A stretch of 64,000 bases of DNA, taken from NCBI GenBank assembly GCA_902388455.1, contig CABMPD010000005.1:1-64000 (forward strand), read 5' to 3'. A program made the translations under genes and the position numbers. The notes under the pieces are model-generated. The model was given only the letters and a program-made list of their open reading frames with translations. It was not told the origin of the DNA and made no database searches. Positions 1 through 9,040 of the stretch are shown here, one piece after another. The stretch comes from an uncultured Alistipes sp. (lineage in GTDB: Bacteria; Bacteroidota; Bacteroidia; Bacteroidales; UBA932). The stretch's first letter is position 1. Every line of letters starts with the position of its first letter.

Positions 1-91
1 CTCCCACCGCTTCGCGGCGGGCCCCTCCCTCTAGAGCCGAGGGCGGCTAGTCTTTTCAGACGTATGTATTTACCCGTTAAGGTTTATCCGT
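1..91. other. Intergenic segment with small GC-rich hairpin
   Basis: No gene is visible. Bases 7-17 form a small GC-rich hairpin (CCGC, loop TTC, GCGG). The opening bases CTCCCACC also occur at the hairpin cluster near 19083, which suggests a shared intergenic element. This is downstream of the minus-strand nitroreductase gene, so it may be in its 3' region. Confidence 0.4.
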
Positions 92-715
92 TTACCTGTA
101 GATAACCTTGTCAGGATCCCATTTGTCCTTGGGTTCCGGATTGTCAGCCGGCCAGCCGATGGGAATGACGCAGAGCGGCACATGGTTCTCATCCATCTCC
201 AGGATGCGGGAGACATCGGCGATGCGGTCCCGTACAGGGTAGACCCCGGTCCATACGGCCCCGAGTCCCATGGCGTGAGCCGCCAGCAGGATGTTCTCGG
301 TAGCGGCGGACACGTCCTGTACCCAGTAGGTCATGCCCTCTCCGGTCAGGAACCGCTCCCGGTCTCCGCAAGGCACGATGAGCACGGCTGCGTCGGCTGC
401 CATCTTGGCGTACGGCAGCACCTCGGCCAGCGACTTCATAACCTCCCGGTCGCGTACCACGTAGAAAAACCAGGGCTGTGTGTTCATGGCCGTGGGAGCT
501 GCCATTCCGGCCTTGAGCAGGGCCGTTACGGTCTCCTCGTCCACAGGTTCGGAGGTATAGGCACGGATGCTGGTCCGCGTGGCGATATTCTCCAGGACAT
601 CGGAGGATGTGCCGCTGCTGCTGTCACCGTCAGAAGTGCCGACCCACAGGGCCACGGCCAGTATCGCGCAGCTCAGGGCAACGAGTATAAGAGGAATGTA
701 AAGTCTCGATTTCAT
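92..715 (-). CDS. Nitroreductase-family protein with N-terminal membrane anchor
   Basis: Predicted 207-residue flavin (FMN) oxidoreductase of the nitroreductase fold. After a short N-terminal hydrophobic segment (about residues 5-25, signal peptide or anchor) comes the family's typical RTSIRAY beginning, then GMAAPTAMNTQPW for FMN binding and the late GLGAVWTG segment. The membrane anchor implies an envelope location, which is less common in the family. The start at 715 gives a good signal sequence directly; an upstream ATG at 727 adds only four residues. It follows the GH97 gene by 18 bp on the same strand, so the two may be co-transcribed. The natural substrate cannot be told from sequence. 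Confidence 0.85.
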   Translation of the reverse strand: MKSRLYIPLILVALSCAILAVALWVGTSDGDSSSGTSSDVLENIATRTSIRAYTSEPVDEETVTALLKAGMAAPTAMNTQPWFFYVVRDREVMKSLAEVLPYAKMAADAAVLIVPCGDRERFLTGEGMTYWVQDVSAATENILLAAHAMGLGAVWTGVYPVRDRIADVSRILEMDENHVPLCVIPIGWPADNPEPKDKWDPDKVIYR

Positions 716-745
716 GATAACAGTCACTAAGGTGTTAAAGTTAAA

Positions 746-2722
746 TTATTTTCTATCAATGATGATGGCGAATCCTCCGCCCGGCGCAGCCTCTATGCTG
801 AGCTCCTGTCCCGCAGTCCACACCAGGGTCTCTATCCGGTAGTCCTCTCCGCGTGAAGCGGCATTGACACCGTCGCGGAATATCCTGAAGGTATAGCTGC
901 CCTCGGGAAGGTCGGGGGTGAAGGTCAATGTTCGGGCCTCAGTGCCGGTGATGCCGCCGATGTACCAGCGGTCGCCCAAGCGGCGTTGAGTGATGATGTA
1001 TTTGCCGATCTTTCCGGCCAGGACGCGGGTCTCGTCGTAGACCGTGGGAATGGCCGTGATGAACTCAGTGGTCTCCTGCTCCCGCACGTATGCCGTGGGA
1101 GAGTCGCAGAGCATGGTCAGGGGTGAGTCGAAGATGACGTAGAGGGCCACCTGATGCGCCCTGGTACCCTGGCTCATGGGGTCGCTGTAGACGGCCGCGA
1201 AATTCCTCATCTGAGCATTGCGCAGGGCTCCCTGGGTGTAGTCCACGGGACCGGCGGCCATGCGGATGTAGGGGAAAGTCACGTCGTAAGTGAGCATGTC
1301 CTCATCCGACCACTTCATCTGCTCGAGACCCCAGACACCCTCGTAGTTGAGCAGGTTGGGCCAGGTACGGTTCAGTCCGGTGGGCTTGTACATGCCGTGC
1401 AGGTCCACTACTAAGTGATACCTGGCGGCTGTCTCGAGGATGCGGTAGTTCATTTCCACCACCTCCTGGTCGTCGCGGTCCATGAAGTCCACCTTGAAGC
1501 CGGCGATGCCCATCCCGGAGTAGGTTCTGCAGGCCTCCTCCAGCTTGTCATCCAGGACGTATCCCACAGCCCAGAGAATTACGCCCACGCCCCTGGACTT
1601 GCCGTAGCGGGCCACTTCCTCCACGTCGAATCCGGGAATCGTCTTCATGATGTCGCCTCCTGTGCGGGGAGACCAGCCCTCGTCCACCACTACGTAAGGG
1701 ATACCGCGCTCAGCCGCGAAATCGATCATGTATTTATAGGTATCGGTGTTGATACCGGCCTCGAAGTCCACTCCGGTGAAGCCCCAGTCGTTCCACCATT
1801 CCCAGGCGGCCTGTCCAGGACGGATCCACGAGAGATCCTCAATCCGGCTGGGAGAGCCGAGCAGCCATACGAGATCATTCATAGGCAGCTCAGTATCGTC
1901 GGAGGCCACGGATACTATTCTCCAGGGATAGGTCCGTGTTCCGGCCGTTATGGCCAGAGTGTCGGAGTTGCGCAAGATCCTCTCCTGGCATCTGTAGCCG
2001 TCCACGTAGGTGGTAGGCCGGCCGGCGAAGGCTCCGCGGAGGGTGCTGCCGCCCTCACTGCCCAGGAACATGCCTGGATATGATTCCAGATCGGACTCTG
2101 TGATGAGCACTTTCTCGCCCGAGTCCAGGGCGACGAGCAGCGGAGTGATGGACAGCCGTCCGCTCTCAAAACCGCTCAGGGGCGAGACGGTGTACTGGCT
2201 CTCGAAGGAGGTCTGGAACGGGTTCTTGGTATTGGAACTGTAGGGGATATAGGCCTGGTAGTCCTTGTCGAAGCTGAATACGGCTTCCTCGCCGACTACG
2301 GTGATGCTGTCTTTCAGGGAAGTGGAGAAGCGGTAGGCGATGCCCTCGTCGTAGGCCCTGAACTCCAGGGCGAATCCCGCACGGGCAAAGCTCAGGGTCA
2401 GCGCATTGTAACTCTCCTCGACGCGTGCCTGCCTGTACAGCGGAGTGTCTATGGAGTCACGGACGGACGCGGTCCTGAAGCGTACGGATGACAGGTTCTC
2501 CTTTCCCAGCACCCTGCCGTCCGAGAGAGTCATGGAGACGGGGGAGGGGAGTATGAATGTATGCCCGTCCAGGGCAATGCTGTAGGTGACGGCCTCACCG
2601 ACTTCCACGGTGACGGCGAGCCGTCCGTCCGGGGACTGGAGTGTGCGTGTCTTGGGTGCTGCAAAGAGCGCCTGGGCCGAGACAAGGACTGTCACGGCTG
2701 ATATCAATAGTCTGATGTTCAT
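746..2722 (-). CDS. Glycoside hydrolase family 97 (alpha-galactosidase/alpha-glucosidase type)
   Basis: Secreted 658-residue GH97 enzyme with a signal peptide (about residues 1-21), an N-terminal beta-sandwich domain, a central (beta/alpha)8 barrel and a C-terminal all-beta domain. The barrel shows VDEGW (about 346-350), KVDFMD (410-415) and NYEGVWGLE (459-467). In family GH97 the retaining members, characterised as alpha-galactosidases, carry an Asp nucleophile in the KVDF position, whereas inverting SusB-type alpha-glucosidases lack it. D412 here therefore points to a retaining enzyme. Length is normal for the family. It lies 18 bp from tRNA-Thr and just ahead of the nitroreductase gene. 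No SusCD pair is nearby, so this is not a classical polysaccharide utilisation locus. Substrate is inferred. Confidence 0.9.
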   Translation of the reverse strand: MNIRLLISAVTVLVSAQALFAAPKTRTLQSPDGRLAVTVEVGEAVTYSIALDGHTFILPSPVSMTLSDGRVLGKENLSSVRFRTASVRDSIDTPLYRQARVEESYNALTLSFARAGFALEFRAYDEGIAYRFSTSLKDSITVVGEEAVFSFDKDYQAYIPYSSNTKNPFQTSFESQYTVSPLSGFESGRLSITPLLVALDSGEKVLITESDLESYPGMFLGSEGGSTLRGAFAGRPTTYVDGYRCQERILRNSDTLAITAGTRTYPWRIVSVASDDTELPMNDLVWLLGSPSRIEDLSWIRPGQAAWEWWNDWGFTGVDFEAGINTDTYKYMIDFAAERGIPYVVVDEGWSPRTGGDIMKTIPGFDVEEVARYGKSRGVGVILWAVGYVLDDKLEEACRTYSGMGIAGFKVDFMDRDDQEVVEMNYRILETAARYHLVVDLHGMYKPTGLNRTWPNLLNYEGVWGLEQMKWSDEDMLTYDVTFPYIRMAAGPVDYTQGALRNAQMRNFAAVYSDPMSQGTRAHQVALYVIFDSPLTMLCDSPTAYVREQETTEFITAIPTVYDETRVLAGKIGKYIITQRRLGDRWYIGGITGTEARTLTFTPDLPEGSYTFRIFRDGVNAASRGEDYRIETLVWTAGQELSIEAAPGGGFAIIIDRK

Positions 2723-2740
2723 GGCTGAATGTTTAAAGGA

Positions 2741-2816
2741 TGGAGCCTCTCATGGGACTCGAACCCACGACCTGCTCATTACGAATGAGCTGCTCTACCA
2801 GCTGAGCTAAAGAGGC
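2741..2816 (-). tRNA. tRNA-Thr (anticodon CGT)
   Basis: The minus strand folds into a complete cloverleaf: acceptor GCCTCTT, D arm GCTC/GAGC, anticodon stem GCTCA/TGAGC with loop TTCGTAA giving anticodon CGT (reads ACG, Thr), and a TTCGAGT T-loop. The 3' CCA is encoded (bases 2743-2741). A Bacteroidota promoter lies immediately upstream at 2834-2864. Confidence 0.95.
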
Positions 2817-2833
2817 GTTTGCCAAAGTGGACG

Positions 2834-2864
2834 CAAATATAGAAAATAATTCTAATTTTGCGAA
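2834..2864 (-). promoter_or_regulatory. Promoter of tRNA-Thr
   Basis: Read on the minus strand, a perfect -7 element TATATTTG occupies 2841-2834, and a -33 box TTCG (one mismatch to TTTG) lies at 2864-2861 with the canonical 19-bp gap. The distance to the tRNA 5' end is about 18 bp. Confidence 0.75.
2853..2860 (+). promoter_or_regulatory. Candidate -7 element for the flavoprotein gene
   Basis: TAATTTTG matches TAnnTTTG on the plus strand 24 bp before the start at 2884. No good -33 box is seen at 19 bp. It would overlap the divergent tRNA promoter. Confidence 0.4.
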
Positions 2865-2883
2865 AATAAAATTCAGAACAGGA

Positions 2884-4125
2884 ATGTGTATTATCAAATA
2901 TGACGTGGTGATAATCGGAGGCGGGGCTGCAGGGATGGCTGCATCTGTTTTGGCGGCCGGAAGCAGTCTCAGGACAGCATTGATAGAAAAAAACGGTCAG
3001 TGCGGCAGGAAACTTCTGCTTACAGGAAAAGGACGCTGTAATATTACCAATACACGTCCTTGGGAAGAGTTTAAGGAGCATATTCATCCTGATCCTGCAT
3101 TTTTTCGTCCGGCTTTCATGGCTTTTTCCAATACGGATACAGTCGCAATGCTCAACTCTCTCGGGTTGCCTACGGTTGTCGAGCGCGGTCAGAGGGTATT
3201 TCCTCTTTCCGGCCGCAGTGCGGATGTACGGGATGCTTTGGTCAGACGCATAAATTCTGCTCAGAATATAAGGGTGTATTATGACAGTGAAGCCGTCTCT
3301 GTGCTGCGGGCTCCGGCTGGTCATTTCGTGGTCGAGGTCCTGCATTCAGGGCAAAGACTGGAGATGCTGGAGATTGTGGCCGGCTCAGTCATAATAGCAA
3401 CAGGCGGGCTTTCTTATCCTGCAACCGGGTCTACGGGCAGCGGTTATCGTATTGCGGGTCGTCTAGGGCATACTGTGACGGTTACGACGCCTTCACTCAC
3501 AGCATTGGTGCCGTACGGATATAATTTTGCGTTGGCCGGTCTTACACTCCGCAACGTATCTCTTTCTCTAGTGATTGACGGAGGTGTGGTTCAGAGTGAG
3601 TTTGGAGAGTTGTCATTTACTAAGGACGGTATTGAAGGAGCGCTTGGTTTCCGGGTCAGCCGCAGGGCCGTGAAGGCATTGGAAGCAGGGCAGAAGGTGG
3701 AAGTGGCAATAGATCTTAAGCCTGCGGTGACTCAAGCCGAATTGAAGGCCAGAGTTGAGAGGGAGTATCGTCCAGGCATAAGTTCCGCCCGTTTTTTAGA
3801 GAGATTCCTGCCTCTGCAGGCTGTAAGGCCGTTTTTGGAGGCGGTTCCTGATGTGACGGTGCAGAGCCTGCCGGTAAGGTTGAAATGCTGGAAATTTCAG
3901 ATAAAAGATTATGTCGACTACCGGAGGGCTGTAGTGACAGCAGGTGGTGTGTCGCTTAAGGAAGTTTCACGCAAAACAATGGAATCCAAACTTGTCCCCG
4001 GACTGTATTTCGCCGGAGAAGTACTGGATCTGGATGCAGATACGGGCGGGTATAATCTGCAGATAGCCTTCTCCACTGCTGCTGCGGCCATCCGCAATGT
4101 TATCAGTCGCTCTACCTTACAATGA
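2884..4125 (+). CDS. BaiN/HI0933-type NAD(P)/FAD-dependent oxidoreductase
   Basis: Cytosolic flavoprotein of 413 residues in the HI0933/YhiN (BaiN) family. The N-terminus has the dinucleotide-binding motif VVIIGGGAAGMAA, followed by GQCGRKLLLTGKGRCNITN, a family signature. The C-terminus has LYFAGEVLDLDADTGGYNLQ, the second FAD-contacting segment. The chosen start (MCIIKYD) sits directly before the first beta strand; the frame is open further upstream, but that would overlap the tRNA promoter. The physiological substrate of this family is poorly established; some members are described as bile-acid or aminoacetone oxidases. Codon use is visibly more AT-rich than in the genes from 10 kb on. The 3' end overlaps the convergent gene by 14 bp. 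Confidence 0.9.
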   Translation: MCIIKYDVVIIGGGAAGMAASVLAAGSSLRTALIEKNGQCGRKLLLTGKGRCNITNTRPWEEFKEHIHPDPAFFRPAFMAFSNTDTVAMLNSLGLPTVVERGQRVFPLSGRSADVRDALVRRINSAQNIRVYYDSEAVSVLRAPAGHFVVEVLHSGQRLEMLEIVAGSVIIATGGLSYPATGSTGSGYRIAGRLGHTVTVTTPSLTALVPYGYNFALAGLTLRNVSLSLVIDGGVVQSEFGELSFTKDGIEGALGFRVSRRAVKALEAGQKVEVAIDLKPAVTQAELKARVEREYRPGISSARFLERFLPLQAVRPFLEAVPDVTVQSLPVRLKCWKFQIKDYVDYRRAVVTAGGVSLKEVSRKTMESKLVPGLYFAGEVLDLDADTGGYNLQIAFSTAAAAIRNVISRSTLQ

Positions 4126-4684
4126 TGCTGATATTGCCGGCAGTTCCGAATTGTGCCGTGAGATGCCCGTTGCGGCAGACTGGTATGGCAGGTGCCAGTT
4201 CAAATGCAATCATGTCTCCGGTCCTTACCGAACAGTAGCGGCTGACGGCAGAAAAGCGCCTGCACAGCTCTTCCATTCCAGGACACTGTTCTATGCGGGA
4301 CAGTTCCATTCCATTGACCTTGATAACAAAAGGTTTGACGGTGGAGATACAGTCGGAATACTTGTCCACCGGTATCAGGTCGTAGGGGATTACCGTGGAA
4401 TAGTCAAGGGCGTTCTGGACGAATATGCGGTCTGCTTCATGGACATTGTTCTCTGAAAGAGCTGCCTGCAGCAGTATGCCGCATGAGAAAGGCCCGAGAT
4501 AGCGGGGAACAAACTGTTCCCGGACGGCTTTTCCGGAACGTTCAGAACGGAAACAGAGTATCGGTACTGCGGATACACCTTCCACATAGTCCGGAATATA
4601 GAAATCCGTCAAAGACCTGATAAGGGTAGAGTCGGAACGGAAGTAGAAACTGCCGCCGGTCAGAGGTGATATGAGGATGTTCAC
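4112..4684 (-). CDS. Degenerate fumarylacetoacetate-hydrolase-fold protein (hypothetical)
   Basis: A 190-residue protein without a signal peptide. The middle and C-terminus resemble the FAH fold: FVIKVNGMELSR followed by SRYCSVRTGDMIAFELAP aligns by eye with the family pattern of a VNG strand, a helix and a GDxI turn. The acidic metal ligands and the GTP loop of active FAH enzymes are not apparent. It therefore looks like a catalytically inactive or highly divergent relative. Its start overlaps the stop of the exonuclease gene by 4 bp (ATGA), so it is translationally coupled to dnaN and the exonuclease. The fold assignment is my inference and moderately weak; the gene itself is well supported by context. 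Confidence 0.6.
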   Translation of the reverse strand: MNILISPLTGGSFYFRSDSTLIRSLTDFYIPDYVEGVSAVPILCFRSERSGKAVREQFVPRYLGPFSCGILLQAALSENNVHEADRIFVQNALDYSTVIPYDLIPVDKYSDCISTVKPFVIKVNGMELSRIEQCPGMEELCRRFSAVSRYCSVRTGDMIAFELAPAIPVCRNGHLTAQFGTAGNISIIVR

Positions 4685-5451
4685 TTTCCGGAGGACTTTA
4701 TCTTGATCTCTGTTAGGACTTTCTTAGTGTCCAGGGTGAAATCTCCGTTCATCATCCAGGCATAGTAGCTTGGTTCTGCCCGGAGGACTTCTGCTACCGG
4801 TTTCCCCTTGTGTTTTCCGAAGTTGAAGACCGGTATATCCTTGTCGTTATAAATGATGCGGCCGGCATAGTCCGCGAACTTGGTCTTGGACGAGAAGTCG
4901 GCCAGGAAGTTGATGTCGTTCTGGAGGGTGTCGGAGTATTTGTCCAGCTGGGCCTGCAGTATCTCGTATGTTGCCACGGTGTCGGCCTCAGCGGAGTGGG
5001 CGTGTTCGAGATCCTTGTGACAGTAAAACTTATAGGCGGCAGACAGGGTTCTCTGCTCCATCTTGTGGAATATGTTCTGCACGTCCACCAGCTTGCGCTT
5101 GCGGAAGTCGAAGTCCACTCCGGCGCGGAGGAATTCCTCGTAGAGGACCGGGATGTCGAACTTGTTGGAGTTGTAGCCGGCGATGTCGCAGCCTTCCATC
5201 CAACGAGCCAAGGATTTAGCTATCTGGCTGAATGTAGGGCAGTCCTTTACGTCCTCATCGTGAATACCGTGGATGCGGGATGCTTCCTCGGAAATATGGA
5301 TAGTGGGATTGATGCGCCGTGTCTTGACTTCGGTGCTGCCGTCGGGCATTACCTTGACCATGGATATTTCCACAATGCGGTCAGTGGCAACGTTGAGACC
5401 GGTGCTCTCGATGTCGAAAAATATAATAGGATTCTTGAGATTCAGTTTCAT
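4681..5451 (-). CDS. DnaQ-like 3'-5' exonuclease (DNA polymerase III epsilon-like)
   Basis: A 256-residue DEDDh exonuclease. The ExoI motif is FFDIESTGLN (about residues 11-20), the ExoII region is GYNSNKFDIPVL, and ExoIII is HSAEADTVAT, with the His and Asp expected of the epsilon/DnaQ family. The C-terminus (VFNFGKHKGKPVAEV) resembles the short GKHKGK module often found after bacterial epsilon-like exonucleases. It follows dnaN by 17 bp and overlaps the next gene by ATGA. The neighbourhood with the sliding clamp suggests a proofreading or repair exonuclease acting at the replication fork, but whether it is the replicative epsilon subunit cannot be decided here. Confidence 0.9.
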   Translation of the reverse strand: MKLNLKNPIIFFDIESTGLNVATDRIVEISMVKVMPDGSTEVKTRRINPTIHISEEASRIHGIHDEDVKDCPTFSQIAKSLARWMEGCDIAGYNSNKFDIPVLYEEFLRAGVDFDFRKRKLVDVQNIFHKMEQRTLSAAYKFYCHKDLEHAHSAEADTVATYEILQAQLDKYSDTLQNDINFLADFSSKTKFADYAGRIIYNDKDIPVFNFGKHKGKPVAEVLRAEPSYYAWMMNGDFTLDTKKVLTEIKIKSSGK

Positions 5452-5468
5452 GATTATGGTATGAGAGA

Positions 5469-6596
5469 TTAGTTGGGGATACGTATAGGCATCAGCAGCG
5501 AGCAGATGTCCTCGTCAGGGTTGTGGTCTTCGGCCGCTACTATGAGGGCGGCGCGGGCCGGGTCAGCCAGCTCGAAGCAGACTTCCTCATATGGCAGGTT
5601 GGAGAGTATCTCTATCAGGAAGGTGGATTTGAATCCTATATCCATCGGCTCGCCGTCGTACTGGCATGGCAGTGTCTCGTGGGCGGAGATGGAGAATCCT
5701 GTATCCTGGGCCGAGATTACCAGTGTGTTGAATGACAGAGAGAACTTCATGCTTGAAGTGGCCTGGTTGGAGCACACTGATACTCGTTTGGCAGCATTGA
5801 GCAGGGTGGTGCGGCTGATGAACATCTTGTTCTGGTTGTTTTTCGGGATAACTGTTCTGTATGCCGGGTAGGTTCCGTCCACCAGGCGGCCCACCAGCAG
5901 GCATCCGTCGAAGTCAAAATGAGCATTCTTGCCGTCGAAGGTCACCTTAACATCACTGTCGGACTTGGAAAGCAGGCTGCGGAGAATGGCTGCGGGCTTC
6001 TTGGGCAGGATGAAAGAGGATTTCTGCTCGGAGCGTATATCTATACGGGTGTAGCATACCAGCTTGTGTGAGTCGGATGCTACTAGGGAAGTGGCTTCGG
6101 GGGTGAGGTCGAACAGCACTCCGTTCATGACTGGTCTCAGAACTTCGTCAGCTGTAGCATAAAGAGTGTAACCCAGTCCGGCGGAGAGGGTCTCGGCCGG
6201 AACGGTCACAGTCACGGCCAGGGCATCGAGGACAGGAAGCTCAGGGTAGTAGTCCGCAGGAAAGAACGGTATTTTCTGAGCACCCGTGGCCCAGCTGATC
6301 TGCAAAGTATTGTTGTCCTCGAGAGTCTTGAACTCAATAGGCATGTCTGGGAATTCCTTGAGGGAATCTGTGAGAATCTTGGCCGGTACGGCTGCGGCAC
6401 CCTCCTCCGCCACTTCGTCCACGGAAATGACGGTCCGCAGGGTGGTTTCTGAATCGGAAGCCGTGACTTCCAAGGAATTCCCCTTCAGGACGAAGAGGAA
6501 GTTATCCAGGATAGGGGTGGTCGTCTTATTGGAGATAACTCTCAGTCCGGAGAGCAGCCCGCGTAAAAGTTCAGTGCTCGATACAGTAAAATTCAT
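5469..6596 (-). CDS. dnaN: DNA polymerase III beta subunit (sliding clamp)
   Basis: The clamp forms a dimeric ring on DNA that tethers polymerase III. The 375-residue product has the three-domain clamp architecture: it begins MNFTVSSTELLRGL, has the domain-1 segment PILDNFLFVLKGN, and ends with the C-terminal LLMPIRIPN, which matches the usual LMPMR-type clamp terminus. The frame is open for 54 codons upstream, but that stretch is AT-rich, contains the promoter and would give an improbable Phe/Ile-rich peptide, so ATG at 6596 is chosen. It heads an operon with the exonuclease and FAH-like genes. dnaA and an origin are not adjacent. Confidence 0.97.
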   Translation of the reverse strand: MNFTVSSTELLRGLLSGLRVISNKTTTPILDNFLFVLKGNSLEVTASDSETTLRTVISVDEVAEEGAAAVPAKILTDSLKEFPDMPIEFKTLEDNNTLQISWATGAQKIPFFPADYYPELPVLDALAVTVTVPAETLSAGLGYTLYATADEVLRPVMNGVLFDLTPEATSLVASDSHKLVCYTRIDIRSEQKSSFILPKKPAAILRSLLSKSDSDVKVTFDGKNAHFDFDGCLLVGRLVDGTYPAYRTVIPKNNQNKMFISRTTLLNAAKRVSVCSNQATSSMKFSLSFNTLVISAQDTGFSISAHETLPCQYDGEPMDIGFKSTFLIEILSNLPYEEVCFELADPARAALIVAAEDHNPDEDICSLLMPIRIPN

Positions 6597-6622
6597 CTTC
6601 AGTTTTTTTAGCTTTTGAAAGA

Positions 6623-6630
6623 CAAAAGTA
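6623..6630 (-). promoter_or_regulatory. -7 element of the dnaN operon
   Basis: TACTTTTG on the minus strand matches TAnnTTTG 27 bp upstream of the dnaN start. No convincing TTTG -33 box is visible at the normal spacing. Confidence 0.55.
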
Positions 6631-6690
6631 CAAAAAATTTGGCATATAATTTGAGTTATTTTATTCACAAATACGAAAAATTTACAGAAT

Positions 6691-8124
6691 ATGAGAAAGA
6701 AGAATTGGTTAATAGTTCTGGCAGCTGTCCTGGCGGGCGGTCTGGCCGGATACATCACCGTCCGGATGACATCGGACAGAAGCTGGACTTATGTCTATCA
6801 GGATTCAGAGCAGGGCGCAATGGTGCGCAATGTCAGCATAACTGGGGAGTTCCCCGATTTCACATACGCTGCGGAGACATCAGTAAAGGCTGTGGTATAT
6901 GTTAAGGTAGTCAAGAGGAGCGAGCAGCCTCAGGGCCCATCGTCCCTATTTGAGTATTTTTTCGGTTTCGGCAACACCATTCCGCGTGAGCAGGTCGGTA
7001 CCGGTTCGGGAGTGATTATTTCGGAGGACGGATTTATCGTGACCAATAATCACGTAGTGGCCGGTGCAACCGAAGTTGAGGTTACGGTAGGTGACAACAA
7101 GACATTCAAGGCTGATATAGTGGGTACTGATCCGGCTACAGACGTGGCCCTCTTGAAAATTGATGCCAAAGGCTTGCCTACCATTCCTATCGGTGATTCG
7201 GATCAGCTCCGTTTAGGAGAGTGGGTGCTGGCTATCGGCAGTCCTTATGGCCTGACATCCACCATAACTGCCGGTATCGTGAGTGCAAAGGGACGTTCGA
7301 TGCCCAGCAGTAACCGCGAGTTCAAGATTGAGTCGTTCATACAGACTGATGCTGCCGTAAATCCCGGTAACAGTGGCGGAGCTTTGGTCAACATCAAGGG
7401 CGAGCTTGTAGGTATCAATACTGCTATTATTTCTCAGACAGGTTCATATACAGGATATTCATTCGCCATTCCTGTCAATATGGTCAAGAAGATTACGGAT
7501 GATTTCAGGGAGTACGGTTCGGTACAGAGAGCAATGCTTGGGATTACAATGTTGAATAATTCTGAAGATTTGAAGGAAGAATTGAAACTTTCCACTTCTG
7601 AGGGCGTATATATATCCGAGGTAGTCAAAGGCGGTGCGGCGGAAGCTGCGGGTGTGGAGAAGGGCGACATTCTCCTGTCCATTGACGGTACGCCGGTCTC
7701 CAAAGGAACGGCAGTGCAGGAGATTATCAACCAGCACAGCCCCGGAGACAAGGTTGAGCTGGAGATATCCCGTGACGGTAAAGTCTTGAGACTGAAAGTG
7801 ACCCTGATCGGGAAGGAAACTCAGGAGATGAATGCCTACAACCAGCAGGGTAATGTCAATCTCTTCGGAGCGCAGCTCGTTCCTGCACCCCGTGCAGAAT
7901 TGGAGAAGCTTGGCTTGAAAGCAGGTGTGAAAGTGGCGTCTGTGGATAAGGGTAAAGTCCGTGATGCAGGCATTAAGGCAGGATTTATTATTACATACAT
8001 CAATAATAATCCGGTCGCATCGCCTCAGGACGTGGCTGTAGAAGTTAAGAAAGCCCGCAGATCTCTGTTGATAGAAGGCTTTGATCCGGCCGGCAACCTC
8101 TATTACTATGGAATAGGTTTATAA
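6691..8124 (+). CDS. HtrA/DegP-family periplasmic serine protease
   Basis: A 477-residue Deg-type protease and chaperone for envelope quality control. An N-terminal hydrophobic segment (residues 5-24) exports or anchors it. The trypsin-like domain has the complete triad: His121 in TNNHVVAG, Asp151 in TDVALLKI and Ser228 in NPGNSGGAL. Two PDZ domains follow (about 290-375 and 385-470). The gene ends 8 bp before the primary sigma factor gene, so the two are probably co-transcribed. Upstream, TATAATTTG near 6645 is a near-match to the -7 element. All catalytic residues are present, so it should be active. Confidence 0.95.
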   Translation: MRKKNWLIVLAAVLAGGLAGYITVRMTSDRSWTYVYQDSEQGAMVRNVSITGEFPDFTYAAETSVKAVVYVKVVKRSEQPQGPSSLFEYFFGFGNTIPREQVGTGSGVIISEDGFIVTNNHVVAGATEVEVTVGDNKTFKADIVGTDPATDVALLKIDAKGLPTIPIGDSDQLRLGEWVLAIGSPYGLTSTITAGIVSAKGRSMPSSNREFKIESFIQTDAAVNPGNSGGALVNIKGELVGINTAIISQTGSYTGYSFAIPVNMVKKITDDFREYGSVQRAMLGITMLNNSEDLKEELKLSTSEGVYISEVVKGGAAEAAGVEKGDILLSIDGTPVSKGTAVQEIINQHSPGDKVELEISRDGKVLRLKVTLIGKETQEMNAYNQQGNVNLFGAQLVPAPRAELEKLGLKAGVKVASVDKGKVRDAGIKAGFIITYINNNPVASPQDVAVEVKKARRSLLIEGFDPAGNLYYYGIGL

Positions 8125-8132
8125 TAGAGATA

Positions 8133-8993
8133 ATGAGACAACTTAAGATTACAAAATCGATTACCAACCGCGAGAGCGCCTCCCTGGACAAGTATCTTCA
8201 GGAGATCGGCAGGGAGGAGCTTATCGGGGTGGATGAGGAAGTGGAATTGGCACAGAGAATACGCAAAGGGGACCAGGCGGCCCTCGAGAAGCTGACGAAG
8301 GCCAATCTCCGCTTCGTCGTTTCTGTTGCGAAACAGTACCAGAACCAGGGACTTAGCCTTCCAGACCTGATTAATGAAGGTAATCTGGGCCTTATCAAGG
8401 CAGCCGAGAAGTTCGATGAGACCCGCGGTTTCAAGTTTATTTCTTATGCGGTCTGGTGGATACGCCAGTCGATTCTCCAGGCTCTTGCCGAGCAGTCCAG
8501 GATCGTCCGTCTGCCCCTGAATCAGGTGGGTTCCCTGAACAAAATCAACAAGGCTCTTTCCAAGTTCGAGCAGGATAACGAGCGTATGCCCTCACCGGAC
8601 GAGCTGGCGGAGATTCTGGATATTCCCCGCGATAAGATTGCCGATACACTCAGGGTTTCTGGACGTCATGTGTCAGTGGATGCTCCGTTTGTCGACGGTG
8701 AGGACAACAGTCTTCTCGATGTGCTGGTCAACAACGATTCTCCCAATGCCGACAAAGGACTGGTCAATGAGTCCCTGAACAAGGAGATCGAGCGTGCCCT
8801 TTCTACTCTTACCGAGAGAGAAAGGGATATAGTGAAAGACTTTTTCGGCATCGGGACCCAGGAAATGACCCTCGAGGAGATAGGCGAGAAGTTCGGCCTG
8901 ACCCGTGAGAGGGTGCGTCAGATCAAGGAAAAAGCCATCCGCCGTTTGCGGCACAGTAACCGCAGCAAGCTTCTCAAGAGCTATCTTGGCTAA
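8133..8993 (+). CDS. rpoD: Primary RNA polymerase sigma factor (sigma-70, Bacteroidota type)
   Basis: A 286-residue housekeeping sigma factor. Region 1.2 is [10 protein letters not shown], region 2 contains [32 protein letters not shown] and [13 protein letters not shown], region 3 follows, and region 4.2 ends [28 protein letters not shown]. It lacks the long acidic 1.1 region of proteobacterial RpoD, as is known for the sigma-ABfr factors of Bacteroidota, which recognise TTTG/TAnnTTTG promoters. Promoters of that type occur at several genes in this window. It is 8 bp downstream of the HtrA gene. Confidence 0.96.
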   Translation: MRQLKITKSITNRESASLDKYLQEIGREELIGVDEEVELAQRIRKGDQAALEKLTKANLRFVVSVAKQYQNQGLSLPDLINEGNLGLIKAAEKFDETRGFKFISYAVWWIRQSILQALAEQSRIVRLPLNQVGSLNKINKALSKFEQDNERMPSPDELAEILDIPRDKIADTLRVSGRHVSVDAPFVDGEDNSLLDVLVNNDSPNADKGLVNESLNKEIERALSTLTERERDIVKDFFGIGTQEMTLEEIGEKFGLTRERVRQIKEKAIRRLRHSNRSKLLKSYLG

Positions 8994-9040
8994 GCGAGCG
9001 GCATCCGAAATGAAGAAAACCTCAATACCTACCGCCAAAT

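Noticed and set aside
182..730. 182-codon plus-strand ORF opposite the nitroreductase
   Set aside because: Composition is antisense-like and no family is recognised.
5469..6596. Replication origin near dnaN
   Set aside because: No dnaA gene and no cluster of DnaA boxes was seen close by.
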